From assembly GCA_032718865.1 (NCBI GenBank), contig JALUTQ010000032.1, positions 310,001-374,000 of the forward strand: a stretch of 64,000 bases of DNA, written 5' to 3'. How positions within the stretch are numbered: position 1 is the first letter of the stretch; the number at the start of each line of letters is the position of its first letter. The notes under the pieces were generated by a model. That model was not told where the DNA came from and made no database searches. It saw only the letters and a list, made by a program, of their open reading frames with translations. The stretch comes from Tilletia caries. Taxonomy: Eukaryota; Basidiomycota; Exobasidiomycetes; Tilletiales; Tilletiaceae. Made by a program: the position numbers and the translations under genes. This document shows, piece by piece, positions 33,656-44,874 of the stretch.

Positions 33656-33899
33656 CTCGATTATCGCAAAGTCGCTCGGATCTGCCCAAGCGGCCAAGAA
33701 CATCAGCCCGGAGCGGACGATTGTACTCATGACCGTCACCGAGAACACCCTGCTCGTCGCCGCCCGCTACGAAGGCGTGTCCATCATCCACAATGCCAGT
33801 CCCAAGTATACGGTTCAGGATATGTGCTTCTTCCTGCAGGACCTTGGTGTACAGATCGAGGGCATTGGTACTATGACCCTGAGGGATCGAATGCCATGA
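33656..33899 (+). pseudogene. MurA / EPT-RTPC-like gene fragment carried in the MULE
   Basis: After an acceptor-like TTCTGCTACAG the frame reads SIIAKSLGSAQAAKNISPER, TIVLMTVTENTLLVAARYEG, VSIIHNASPKYTVQDMCFFL and QDLGVQIEGIGTMTL, stopping at 33897. The order T.TEN.L.AA...G...I.NA......D...FL..LG..I.GIGT is the signature of one inside-out alpha/beta repeat of UDP-GlcNAc enolpyruvyl transferase (MurA) and related EPT/RTPC-like folds, around the middle of a roughly 420-residue enzyme. Only about 80 residues are present. The catalytic cysteine loop and the rest of the enzyme are absent, so it cannot be active. Related EPT/RTPC-like genes are, as I recall, annotated in basidiomycetes. Placement between a MULE terminus and its transposase suggests capture. 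Confidence 0.5.
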
Positions 33900-34110
33900 G
33901 CCTCATCTCGTTACCGTGAAACCTTCCATCTGCTTTCGAGTTCTCCTCCCTGTTGTGCCTAAGTCCTCTCATCACCAGAATGACTTACACTTTCCCTTTG
34001 CGCAGGCAAGATATAAAGAGGGCAGGTCGCCCATCGCTCGCTGATGTTTCTTTCCCTCAGCAGCGCAACATCAGCACTCAAGTATCCCGACTAACCACTC
34101 TTCAAATACA

Positions 34111-34168
34111 CCAAGCACTCCCATTCCAAGCACTCCCATTCCAAGCACTCCCATTCCAAGCACTCCCA
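34111..34168. repeat. 15-bp tandem repeat, nearly four units
   Basis: The unit CCAAGCACTCCCATT is repeated at 34111-34125, 34126-34140 and 34141-34155, with a partial fourth unit to 34168. It lies just ahead of the heat-shock-like fragment inside the MULE. Confidence 0.85.
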
Positions 34169-34189
34169 ACTACAGCCAGCTCAGCATCA

Positions 34190-34772
34190 TGTCCGTCTTC
34201 ACCGATGCCTTCTTCCGCCCCTTCGCATGCCTTGCCCTCCTTCTTCAGCACTGAGAGGACTCGGACGGGACCAAGAACACCGCCGTCTCGATTCGCCCAA
34301 GCAACTGAATGAATGCCAGCAAACTGTTCCATGGCCCTCCCAGCGTGAGTACCTTGATCGGTCTGTATCTTCCCTCTCTCCCTCTTTCACGGAGCTGACC
34401 CTCTTCCTTCGTTTCTCAGGACATCTACGAGCACAGCGAGCACTACTCGATCACCGCCAACTCGCAGGCGCGAGGAAGTACACCAAGACTATAGGTGCCG
34501 ACGACGCCAGCAAGAAGGCCCAGCCCGGCAAGAAGATGGCCGCCAAGTCAACGCAGGCGGAGAATGTGGTCAGCGTCACGAAGGCCGACGTCAAGAAGGA
34601 GCCGCCCGACCAGCACCACGACCACGACCCACCCCCGATCATCACGGAGCGTATCTTCGGCGCTTTTTCGTGCTCTTTCATCCTGCCCAAGGCAGGCGGT
34701 CGAACGAAATTCAAAGTTTCTCGCATAGGAGACTGGCCGACTGGGGACGACGTGGATGTTGAAGGTTTCTAG
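34190..34772 (+). pseudogene. Small heat-shock protein (Hsp20)-like fragment in the MULE
   Basis: An intron at 34345-34419 (GTGAGTACC...TTTCTCAG) leads into DIYEHSEHYSITANSQ, which resembles the start of an alpha-crystallin domain (D.YE....Y.ITA.). A lysine-rich linker follows, then IITERIFGAFSCSFILPKAG, which resembles the Hsp20 strand motif ER.FG.F.RSF.LP. The two halves are in different frames, and the domain ends in a stop at 34770-34772 before the usual C-terminal strands and IXI motif. The copy is therefore broken. An upstream ATG (34194) starts SVFTDAFFRPFA and hits a stop after about 20 residues. Similarity is judged by eye. Confidence 0.4.
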
Positions 34773-34963
34773 CTTGTGCTCAAGGACAGTCTATGCCCGA
34801 CCGAGATCCCGGGTGCTTCCAACCCTCAGTGGAGACACCGCCAGGCGCCATTTGCCCAATTGGGAGAATGAGTGATGATAATTGAGATATGTTATTGGCT
34901 ACAACACGATCCTGAGTGCCAAGTCACCCGCAACTCTCCGTCAAGCGCCAACTTCTTTTCCGC

Positions 34964-37900
34964 TCAACGATGCCCTTGTTCTCTTTGACCCTTGGAGGGC
35001 GTAGACGGGTGGGGCCGAGCCCGTTTGGAGCTGTGAGTGGCCTGAGTAGACGGCTCGCTCGGTCCTTGACCTGGTGGCCTTGCGCGTGAGGTAGGAGAAT
35101 GAGGTCTTGCTCGTTTGAGGCTCCGAGTAGCCTGAGTAGACGGTTGGCTCGGTACTTGATCGGCAGACGTCGTGCCGCCCAGCTTCTGACCAACACGGGA
35201 AGAATATTTGCTTTGTCCTTGCCGTCTTCGTTTCCCTGCGTCTGAGACTCGACGCGGCTCGGCGGGATCCTTTTTACGTGCGGAAGGAGGACGACCCTTA
35301 GACCGAACGAGATGCGGGTCTCGGACAGGAGGCAGGGAGTCTTGACCCTCCCACTCGTCTCTGAAGAGCGGATGAAGACGCAGAGTGAGAAGGCAAAGTC
35401 AGGACGGTCCTTCAGCGTGTCGTGACTCGTGACAGTGATGAGGGCTTCATGCTCACCTGTACCCAGCTAACGTCCTCTCAAATTCTTCGGCTCATGTCTC
35501 TGTGGTCATCACGGCTGCTACCGCGCGGGCAGCCGTGCTCACCCTCCGGAATGATTCGGCGGGAGAAATCTTGGTCCTGGTGCTTGATCCTAGACCGAGC
35601 TTCGTCCCTGCATCATTCTTCTGTCGGACCTCGCCTTTTGTGGACGGCAGATCGTGCGTATCGGGAGAAGCATCCTCCTTTGCCCACTTGTCTCTTCGAG
35701 GAACCCAACAGCAGATACCGAAAGGATGAGTCAGTCGAGGAGTCACGAGTCAATGGATGATGAGACCTCAGCTGACATCTCACCTTTGATCAGCCAACAT
35801 TTGCTCAATTTCCCTGGATCGTTCCTCCGTGTTAATGACAACCGCAATGCTTCGAGCGCCTGCTGCGGCCCGCCCGTACGAATCAGAAACGCGGATCTTG
35901 CCCTTCGCAGCATATTCTGGCCTGAAGTCGTCCTGTTCGCCGGGGAGTCTGACGGGGATGGTTTTTTTGGGGAAGGGAACTGTGAGAATCGGAACCTTGA
36001 GTTGTACGGGCTTCACATCCACCGCTGCAAGACGGTCAAGGTGCCATCTGAGAAGGCACGATGATCAGTATAAAAGAACGTTCAACTGGCCAACTACAGA
36101 AATGAGAAACATAACGGCTGCTGCTCGACGCACCTTGGGTTGACCTGCTGCAGTTGAAAGTACTCGCCATCGCCGATCGCAGCCCACATATGCCGGCATG
36201 GGATGCCCGTTGCAATCCCTTCTGCACATGTGCAGTAGAACTTACCGTCATCTGCTACGAGCAGGATTCGTGAGGCAGGCGTTCCTCGTCGCCTGATGTC
36301 GTATGCTCGTAGCAGTGTCGTCCCAGATGCTTCGACCATAGCCGCCAGGTAAGAAGGGTCAAATTCATACTGCTGCTCGTTTTCTTGGACTGGTTCGAGT
36401 TCGCTTTGAACCTCAGCATTGTCGCCGTCGTCGCCGTCACTGTTGTTGGCCCCGTCCCAGCTCATGACCGACTCGTCGTCGTCGTCGTCGGTCATATCTG
36501 GCGTTGGGACCTCCACAAATCGTTCTGGGCTCGGGGTGGGCTTCGGGTCTTCATTGGCAAGTTTGGAAGGAAGCTTTGTGGTCAAGTCACAAGTGTCAGT
36601 GCAGCATATCTGAGAATTACGGATACAGAACTCGTGCTTGGCACTCACCTCCACGGGAGTGACACGATAAAACATCGCCTGTTTCATCGCCTTCATCGAT
36701 ACCACTATGGCGCCGATCGTGCAGTGCTTTCGCAGGATGTCCACGACGTCCTGAAAATATGACTCTGTCTCGTCTGGGTTACCTTGTAAGTACTATGGAT
36801 CACACATCTGAGTAAGCTACCATCACCAACTGATCGTCTGAACCACGTCTTCAAGCTTCGTACTCACAACAGGAGTGGCTTCGCTGGCATCACTTTGCTG
36901 ACTCGCTCTCTCCAACAGTCGAGGGAAGAGTTCGGAAAGGGTCGTCTTGCGGTTGGAGAAAAGCTTGTTGACCCCGTTTTCGGACTCGACCCGACCGGTT
37001 GTTCGTGTGTTGGCGGTAAATTGCGTACGTGTCCACGCCGCCGCCCAGCTTCTTCTGTTTGGGTATTGAATTGATTCCAGATAGTCGTGTGCTCTAGGGA
37101 ACTGTTGAAGCATGTTTCTCCAACGCAGTTCGAAGGCGACCGGGCTGGGAGATTGATACACCGACCAAAAAACGTTACAGAAGGTTGGCCATTCTTGCCT
37201 AAGTTTCGAAAGCAAATTACGGCGGACGTTCTTCCAAAGGTGCCATAGGCACAACAGGTGTCGGGATGTCGGAGAGACCTTGCGCACCGCACTGATAAAG
37301 GCAGAGTCCTGATCGGACATCACCACCGACGGCTCAAAGCCTGAAGTGATGATGAGCTGTTCGAGGGCCCATTGATGCGCCTCTTTATCTTCGCGATCTT
37401 GAACGACGTAGACAACATTCCTCGTCCTTCCGGCGCCGTCCACGACGCAGAAAATGTTGAGCGGCATTTGGTAGATGTTCCGTCCCTGTGCTACGTCGGC
37501 AATAATCACGTCCCCAAATCGTTGAAGGGCATTGACCATTTCTGCACTGCAAACAAACAAGCGTCGTAAGGCTCCTGTTTCCTTGTGAACCTGGCACGCA
37601 TACCTGAAGCCCTGATCCTTGTCCTTCTGAGCGGCGAGCCAGACCAACAACGACGCCGCATCGCCTCCCTTCTTCGCATACTCGACCTGTCGATCGTTTT
37701 TTGCCGTATTGATAATGTTGGAGACCTGCTGGAGCTTAAGCTTGGTGTCAGGAACGATCACCCGCACACATTGTAGAGCTTGGGATCTGCTGATGTTGCC
37801 TGCATTTCCGGAAACCAATCGGCGGATCAGATCCTTCTCGACCTGTGTGGGATGGTGAGGCTTGGACTGCGACTGGAGGAGAGGGTCTGGGTCGTGGTTG

Positions 37901-40067
37901 TGCGTCCAGTCGACCTTGGTGATGTGCCATTCGGGACCTTTTCCTACGAGGCGAAGGTTGATCATGGCAGGACATTTTTTAGGCGCAGTCTTGGTTCGAC
38001 GAGTGTTGGCCGGGTCGATCGTCTTTGACTTCCTAGTCTCAGCCACCGCAGAGTTCCAATTCTTGCAACGCAATCGTTTCCAAATCATAACCGTCTCTCC
38101 TTCCACAACGCCCATCTGGGATGAGTCTCGGTGCAGGACAAAGCCGTCTCGAGTCGCTGCGGCACAGCACGAAGCGATGGCCGCTTCCAGATCGTCGAAC
38201 TCGCGAGATGCCAAGCGGGTCAAGCTGGAAGGCAAAGAGGAGATCAGGCCTGACTCCGAAGAGCCGGGCGAGGAAGAGAACTCAGAGGAAGGCTCGTCGC
38301 TGGTGCTGATGGTGCTGAAGCGGTCGTCCTCTTCAAAGAGAAACGTTGATCGTAACGATTGATTGTCGTCGCTCTGCGAAGTGCGAATGAAAAGACGTCA
38401 GCTGGTGTTTGTTAAACTCGCCTTCATCCTGAGACCTCAACTCCCGGCACACTACCATTGCTCACGATGCTGGTTTTATTTATCGGCACATTGGTGTTCT
38501 TGTACCAATCCCCAAGCTGCGACAATCCTGGCAGGCTGTCAACGGACACAGCAGGAGAAGGGGCGAGGTTGGTCTTGTCAAATTCCGTTTCGTCGGACGT
38601 GGTAGGCGACGAGACGAAGGCCTGTTTGGGAGCGGTCCTCGTCTGCTCCGGCCATAGACGGGCCAACCAACAACAAGAGGCAGAGAGATGGGTCAACCCT
38701 CTTAGCTCGCGCAGCGGGGTCAAGGAGAGACTCACTGGTCCAGTCGGGGAGACATCTCTGAGGGTGTTGGTCTGCTGCTGAGAGGTCAGATTTGAGGGCG
38801 AGCAGACCACAATTTCGTCGTTTTTGATGGGAGAGTTGACGGACTGTGCATCACAAGGTTGAAACAGAAAGGGAGAGGCAAGAGGGTCAATACTGGAATC
38901 TCTAAGAATGGCTACGGCCTACGCCATGACCCTTCTTGGCTTACTTCGGGGAGTACGTGGAATGACAAGATGCACTCATCGAAAATCTGATCCCGATACT
39001 GTTCCGTTGTGGGGTATGTCCATCGCGCTTCGGTGTTGACTGTGTGAGTGATATCCAGCAGGCCATGAATCAGCATACTGATAGCAGCCAGACCGCACGA
39101 GACGCCGTCGTACTGGATGTCTGTATGAAGAGAGTCGAGCTGCAGAGGTGTTCCGTCCTGGTCAAACAACCAGTCGATGTGTGTTTTGGCTACCTTGCCA
39201 ATCTTGCCGCCCAGTGAGCAGCCGTAAAAGAGAGCGTGTTTTGAGCGGTCGACGAGGACAGTTGTCCAATGCATTGGCTCATAGTGGACCCAACCCACAA
39301 AACGCGCAGTACCGATTCGATCCAGTCGTGTACGCTCTGCAGGGACCGCCCCTCCTTTCTGGAAGGCCAGTTCCAAATCTCTGTTGAAACCTGCGCTGAG
39401 GATGATCGTGTCTGCGAGGAAGAGTTTGCGAACCTGGAAGAGATAAAAGTCGATGATGGTATCGCTGAGCTGTTGAAAAGGGCGGAGTACCTCAAAGTCT
39501 GGATACGAAACTGCGGTAAACGCTTCACCGCGCTCAGAAAACATCGACTGGTGGTTGATGGTATCCATGGCGTCGGCCAGCCGACCACGAGATGCGCGCA
39601 CGTCGAGATGGGCCACAACTTTGCGGGCATTCTCAATGCGACGTGCGTGCGAGGCGTACTCGTTCCCGATTCGAACCTGCCAAGGGCCGAGGCCCACGTG
39701 TTAAGACGTCATCGAAACGAAATCAACACAATTGTTCCACGCATGACGCAGCTAACGGGATCAAGCACTTCAGACAACTGACCTTCGTCAACGACCAAAC
39801 ACGCGTCACTCTGGGTTGTGTTGATAACCGGAATGAGACGAAGATGTTGCCTGCGTCCCGTTCCTTCTTGGATTGCTCGTAGAGGCTCTGTAGATCCTCT
39901 CGTCTCGGGACGAGTTCCGTTGGAAGGAAGGCATCTTCAATGCCTGCGGCGGTCTTGAGCCAGCGAGTACTACTGGGTTGAATGTCCGTAGCATCCGGAA
40001 ATTGAGTCTGGGCGAAGTTGCGCACTGAGATGGTTTCGAACCACGCGCGACTGTACAGCGGAACCAT
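34964..40067 (-). CDS. Ulp1 protease-MULE transposase fusion (about 1398 aa, 10 exons)
   Basis: Predicted exons (minus strand): 39783-40067, 38945-39676, 38736-38843, 38466-38642, 36868-38373, 36649-36792, 36134-36573, 35784-36047, 35543-35693 and 34964-35353. They total 4197 bases, an exact multiple of three, with all nine junctions in frame. Residues about 1-340 form a Ulp1/C48 cysteine protease: histidine in HYEPMHWTTVLVD and the Q..DGVSCG catalytic cysteine. SUMO-type isopeptidase activity is the family inference. After a low-complexity linker come a zinc-binding FAR1/WRKY-GCM1-like block (KKCPAMINLR...THNHD), then the MULE DDE domain: IIADVAQGRN (about D727), VVMSDQD (about D788/790), CLWHLWKN, and VESENG (about E899). 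A SWIM finger lies near 1098-1113 (FYCTCAEGIATGIPCRHMW). The C-terminal tail has VRSKGRPP and a duplicated PSTQAT..KRARPH basic unit. The last junction (intron 35354-35542) is least certain; an alternative would need a frameshift. Intron 38643-38735 has no stop and keeps frame, so it could be retained. No disabling lesion seen. Confidence 0.75.
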
Positions 40068-40143
40068 GGCGGCCACTGGGACTTGGTGTCTACTGTGATG
40101 ACGGATCTGAATGACTGAAACTCTCCATTGCAATAGGTATCAA

Positions 40144-40152
40144 GATATATAA
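40144..40152 (-). promoter_or_regulatory. TATA-like element of the Ulp1-MULE gene
   Basis: On the minus strand TTATATATC lies about 80 bp upstream of the ATG at 40067, an ordinary spacing for a fungal TATA box. No experimental support. Confidence 0.45.
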
Positions 40153-40159
40153 GAGTTCA

Positions 40160-41432
40160 GAGGGGGAGGAGGGTGGATCTTTCATAATCTGTCGCGTCGC
40201 AATCACCTCGATCTTCAAAGTAGTAGCATCCGCAAGATGAGAAAGGGAAGAGAGATGATCTTACGCAATGTGTCGCGGCGCAATCGCTCGGGTCTTGGAG
40301 TCATCAGAAAGGCGGAGATGATGAAGGCTTCAGTACTCTGTAGTGCCTTGCAGCGCCACAGCCCACAGGCCACTGCGCCAATATCAGTGACTCTGTTTTA
40401 AGTGTTGACTGTTGTTGAATGTTGTCTGTTGAGGGTTGAGTGAAAGGTGATTCTTTCTTGTTCATCATTACTCATCACGGGACACGGATGCAGATTGCAG
40501 TCTGCAGAGCAACTTTAGTCGTTAGACGTGTGACTACAAAGTTCTTTTGTTCTTAGTTCTTACAGCAGTCTATACGCATCGGCATGGTCGCACACTCGCA
40601 CTCGCACGATAGCAGGAGCAAGGGGGTTAGGATTGTTTGGAACAACAGCTATACAACAACTATGTTATTGGGGGAAGGAAGGAAGGAAGAAAGTGTATTT
40701 CACGTCGCCAAAAAATCCACTGAGAGCGTGGTAAGCGACCGACAACTGCACGCTCCACCAGTCCACCTCCACCACCAAACAGGCAGTGCCGTAGTGAAGC
40801 TGGGCGCACGGGAGGAGCGTTGGCCTCGGGTGCCAAAGGGGAGCGTTCAAAGAAGAGAGACATGGTGAAAGAGAAGATCGACGTCCAGAGAGAGACCCAG
40901 TAATCCCAAACTTCTCGCTACTGCCGAGAGGCCATCCTCACGTCTGCCAGCTCATATTCCCGAGAGATGGTGGTGGGTCCAACAGCCTTGTCATTGAGAG
41001 ATAAGCCTGACAAGCTGGTGTAAGATCCCAATCCCTTTAAATTGAAACTGGTTTTTGACGCTAAAAAGTTTCAGAGTCTCAATCCTAATCCGCTCCCCTT
41101 TTCTGGAGGCGATCTGGATGAGTGGCGGTCGTCTGGTAACCTGCCTCGGCTCGTGGAGGATGCTGACGCTGGGAGCGTGGCCACACAATGAGTGTGCCAC
41201 CCCCCGCCCTGCAACTCCGCGAGGAGAGTATATCAGGCAAGCGCTCTTCAATGGGCCTATGCCCGCGGTGATCCTGCCGCGTTTGGGCCCGAGCATCTGT
41301 AAGGTCAAGACTCAGGACTGAGCACGTGACTTGAAGTGTCGTTGCGTCAATGATACTCCAAACACGGGTGAGTTGAGACTCGTCTGGTGGTCTTCTACGC
41401 TAAAATAGGTTATAAATCCCTGAACCTACAGG
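40160..41432. other. MULE right arm, upstream of the transposase gene
   Basis: No supported gene. Two related phrases, TCTGTCGCGTCGCAATC (about 40190) and TGTGTCGCGGCGCAATC (about 40269), form a short direct repeat in the promoter region that might be a transposase binding site. Open frames at 40584-40868 and 41055-41321 have no motif. Confidence 0.3.
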
Positions 41433-41714
41433 CTACCATAGATACGACAATACCCTTAAGGTATCGGCGGAGAGGGAACAGACCAGCCTGGGGATCTGGA
41501 GGCGGAAGGTGGGAGCAAACGTTTCGTCGTAGTCGACTCCGTGGATCTGTGTGAAGCCGCGAGCGACCAGCCTGCCTTTGTACTTTTGGATCGTAGCGTC
41601 AGCGTTTTGCTTGATGCGGAGTACCCACTTTGATGTCACAAGATTGACTCCCTCTGGCACCTTAACCATCTCCCACGTCCCTCGTTCTGCATGCGACTGC
41701 AGTTCCTTCCGCAT
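41433..41714 (-). pseudogene. copia reverse transcriptase, N-terminal part only
   Basis: The frame reads MRKELQSHAERGTWEMVKVP, NLVTSKWVLRIKQNADATIQ and KGRLVARGFTQIHGVDYDET, then FAPTFR. This is the conserved opening of the RVT_2 domain (GTWE...KWV.R.K....KGRLVARGFTQ..G.DY.ETFAP). The sequence then loses similarity and stops near 41433, so the palm motifs with the catalytic aspartates are missing. Confidence 0.8.
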
Positions 41715-42261
41715 CGCGGCGTCTCATTCCGGCCAATCTGATCTCGCCATTGCTTAGCCTACCGTGCGCGGGTCGCCGTACGGCACATCGCTGGGGTCCA
41801 ATACCGCATAGCAGACGTCGCCTGGCTCCTTTCGCTTCCTACCCGGCGGCAGCTCCATCAGCTCCATGACCAGCTCCGCTAGTCTCGCACTACTCCTCTC
41901 CTTCCCACCCTGAATCCCAGTACTAGTCTGAGCGACGGCGTCTGCCGCCTATCGCCTCGCCCCTCTGCCTTCGTTCCGTGCCACTGTGGGCTGGGCCGAC
42001 AGCGCCTCCCACTTCGCCCTCCTACGTACCTCCGTCTCCTCCTGCTGACGCGTCAAACGTCTGCTTGTGTGGTAGTCGCCCTTGTCGCGCTCGTTGCTGC
42101 CGAGGCTCGCAGGAGCGTGATCGCCTGGCCGAGCACGGCTATCCAGCCTTGGGCCAGAGACTCCATCGTCGCCCGCGCCGGCTCTGGGAATGTGCCATGG
42201 TTCAGAGCGGCTTGAATGCGGCTGCGGAGGGGAGACCCTGCTCGAACTGTGGTGGTGGTTG

Positions 42262-42960
42262 CTACTTGCTACAGGCATCGTCACCGTCGACCGTCGTCGC
42301 TGCTGAGCCGCCAGGCACAATCGGCGGCGCGGTCTCCTCATCAAATGCGGAAAGTTCTCGCTCGCGCTCGGCTGCACGATCGTCACTCGCGTCGCGAATA
42401 AGGGCGGGGCCATCGCCGTCAACATCGAATACCACTGAATACTCGACCACCTCAACTGGCTTGAAAGGGTCCCACAGGCGAGAGGCGCCCTTGAATGCGG
42501 GACCGAGGTAGATGCATGGGCGTGATTTGGGAGAGAACTTTCCATTATGTTGGGGGGTGGGGATCATGGCCCATGCATGATGCAGTACATCCGAAGGGCT
42601 CTAACTCGGTTCTTTTTGGTGGCGTGCCGTACACGGTATATTCGTGCAGAGCCTCAGGTGGCGTCTGACTGTTGGGCAGGCCCGTCGCTGGTAGCATATT
42701 CTTGATCCGTGCTGCCGGTGCCGCTGCTGCAGGCCAGAAGAACATGGGCAGGTCCGCTGCAATCAACATCGTTCTCGTCATCTCCGTCACCGTGCGCACT
42801 GCTCGCTCCGCGACACCGTTGCTCTGTGCGGCATATCGAGGTGAGGTTTCGTGCTTGACCCCATTCTTCCGCCAGTGCTCCTGCACTTCCTGAGCCCCCA
42901 GTTCCAACGCACCGTCCGTCCTGATAGATGTGACCGGCTTGCTCGGGAACCCCTTGGTGC
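42262..42960 (-). pseudogene. copia integrase core and SH3-like C-terminal region
   Basis: The second catalytic aspartate lies in SIRTDGALELGAQEVQEHWR. The glutamate lies in SPRYAAQSNGVAERAVRTVT, followed by MTRTMLIAADLPMFFWPAAA. A frame change near 42550 leads to NGKFSPKSRPCIYLGPAFKG and PVEVVEYSVVFD, the SH3-like domain seen after copia integrase. The DDE residues are present but the frame is broken. Confidence 0.75.
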
Positions 42961-43071
42961 ACTACGTATGAAACGCCATCAGATGCTTCGTGGCCTGGGC
43001 CTTTGAGGTCAAACCCTTGAACCCAGAATCATACGTGGTGGGAGTAGTCGCAGTTGATGACCAAGCCGAAC

Positions 43072-43811
43072 TTAATCCTGTCGAGCGACTCCTACAGGTT
43101 GCTGGTTGACAGGCCCGAAGATGTCAGCATGGATCTTCTTCCCAGCCCGGTCTGCTCGCTCGCCGATCTCCAAGCGGGGGTGTCTCGTTCGGGCGAGCTT
43201 ACCTGCTGCACAGGCGGAGCAGAAGCCGAAGCTCCCTATCGTCGAGGGCATGCCAATGACCCTCCCCGACTTGGCCAGGGTCTCGAGTTGCTTCTGACCG
43301 CAGTGACCGGTGCAGTTGTGGAAGTATGCTGCTTGAGGGTCGACCTTGACTGTGCCCACGATGAGTGCGTTGTCGGCAGCGACTGGCGACAGAGAGACGA
43401 CCCAGTTTTGTCCGTTGTTCTTGGCCTTGAGGATTGTCTTGCACGAGACCGTGTGGACGACGCTTGCTTCTCGATCCTCGAAGGTGATACGGACGCCGCT
43501 GCTCGTCAACTTCTTTCCACCAATCAGATTCCGAAAACTGACGGGCAGTGCGCCACGTCCCGAAGCTTGATGCGCTCGCCGTTGCTGTTGAGCACGGCCA
43601 GGTCGCCGTAGCCCGTGACCGGCATCAGGGATCCGTCCGCACAACAGATCCCAGCGTCCTTGGGTGCCTTCTTGAAGCCGACGAGGTGGGAGACGTCAGA
43701 CACAATGTGCTGAGAAGCTGCTGTGTCGAGGTTGAAGTCGTTGCTGCCTACTAAGTCTGGGCTGGCTGTGATGAAGGCGTAGTCGAAATCGACGTCGGCT
43801 GCGTCAATCAC
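43072..43811 (-). pseudogene. copia protease and pre-integrase region
   Basis: The protease is marked by FNLDTAASQHIVSD, matching D-[ST]-[GA]-A-[ST]-x-H around the catalytic aspartate, and by LRDVAHCP further on. A frame change then leads to GVRITFEDREASVVHTVSCK. The pre-integrase zinc region FHNCTGHCGQKQLETLAKSG...CSACAAGKLART follows, then HADIFGPV with the first integrase aspartate. The break between the two overlapping frames near 43530-43640 is a frameshift. Confidence 0.7.
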
Positions 43812-44757
43812 GACGGGAGCGAGTACCGGTGGCGCGAAGCCAGAGAAGGCGTCCGGTGCTGCTGCTGCTGTGTCTTGTGTTTGTTGCGGGTTCGCCTTTC
43901 TTCCTGAGTGCGGCGAGCTGTTCCGCGTAGGGGCACTCTGCCTTCGTGTGGCCCTTCTTCTCGCAGTCCCGGCACTTGTACGGAAAGGGACTGCTAGTTG
44001 CTACTGTCTGGGGAGGACTTTGCACCTCCGGGCTTGGACCCGCAGGGCGCTTGCTGGCTCTGAAAGCCCGCAAAGGCGGCGTCTTGCCGATCTTTCGAGT
44101 CTTGTTCTTCTTCGCGCATGAGGGCGCGCTCTTCTTCGTAGATGCTGAGCCGCAGATCGTCCCACTTGCTCGTCGTTCGCTGCGTCCGGACGACGTGGCG
44201 GAACTGGACGGGCAGGTGCTGCAGGATCTGAAATTCTGAACGCAGCGCTGCTGCTCGCTGAGGCCGTGCTCCGTGTCTTCGGGCCGGTCGTGCATCTCCT
44301 CGACCTCCCCGATCCAGTTGCGTATGGGCGAGGTCGGCTTCTTGAGGAGGCCTTCGTACTGCCGCTCGGCCTCGAGGATCGTAGGGAGAGACTTGCTGAC
44401 GAGTGACGAACTCCGTCCGCAGGTACTCGAAGACCGCTTTGGCCGTGGCCCGTGGTGATCTTGTGGAGTCTGTTCCGACTTCCGGGTCCTCTTGGTGCAG
44501 GAAAAGGCGATGACGCCGAAGGTGCGGTCGTTCCAGAGCTCCCAGTCGGCCTTGGCTGCGTCGTCCCCGCCGTCTTCCGGGGGGGGGGGCGGGTTCGACG
44601 GGCTTCCAGCACCCGTCGCCCTTGAGGGTCGTCCGGACGGAGAAGGCGAAGTCCTTCCAGATGGTCCCGTCGAGCTCGGGGAACGCCTTGCGCATGGTCT
44701 CGACCCTCGACGGAGGTAATCTTGCTGTCGGTCATCTTGAAGGTGAGTCAGGCTCAT
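43804..44757 (-). pseudogene. copia gag, frameshifted, with CCHC zinc knuckle
   Basis: The coherent protein switches between frames. MTDSKITSVE starts at 44735. FPELDGTIWKDFAFSVRTTL follows in a second frame and AKADWELWNDRTFGVIAFSC in a third. Then come AVFEYLRTEFVTRQQVS and RNWIGEVEEMHDRPED. The frame ending at 43804 carries YKCRDCEKKGHTKAECPYAE, a C-X2-C-X4-H-X4-C knuckle that binds nucleic acid in the capsid. The W.......FG.I..S pattern near the N-terminus is typical of copia gag. Multiple shifts show that it is dead. Confidence 0.7.
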
Positions 44758-44874
44758 CCGCTCATAACCTGTGGAATCTGACTTGGTAGTTCATGGCTAG
44801 GAAGAAGGAGAAGGGTTTACGACGATAAGGACACGCTGCACCGTCGATCCAACGGAGCGGTTCTCCACAGTTTT

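Larger units (their letters stand above)
41433..44760 (-). mobile_element. Degenerate, 3-prime-truncated Ty1/copia retrotransposon
   Basis: In minus-strand order it holds gag with a zinc knuckle, aspartic protease, pre-integrase, integrase core and the first part of reverse transcriptase. That is the copia order (integrase before reverse transcriptase). It breaks off near 41433, before the YADD active site and RNase H. Gag moves through several reading frames, at least one shift lying at a run of G residues near 44580. No pair of long terminal repeats was found. It lies wholly inside the MULE, so it inserted after the MULE or was present in it when it jumped. Confidence 0.8.

Noticed and set aside
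34227..34772. One continuous 181-codon plus-strand gene
   Set aside because: The frame crosses a clear intron (34345-34419), and the heat-shock-like halves lie in different frames, so it is treated as a broken fragment.
34924..35196. Minus-strand 90-codon frame as a separate gene
   Set aside because: It is a shifted frame over the last exon of the Ulp1-MULE gene, whose own frame gives the basic KRARPH repeats and stops at 34964.
41949..42545. Minus-strand 198-codon frame as an independent protein
   Set aside because: It overlaps and follows the copia integrase region; low-complexity and shifted sequence between integrase and reverse transcriptase.
43804..44757. A single intact 317-codon gag protein
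   Set aside because: The coherent gag similarity jumps between three frames; the long frame alone mixes real and shifted sequence.
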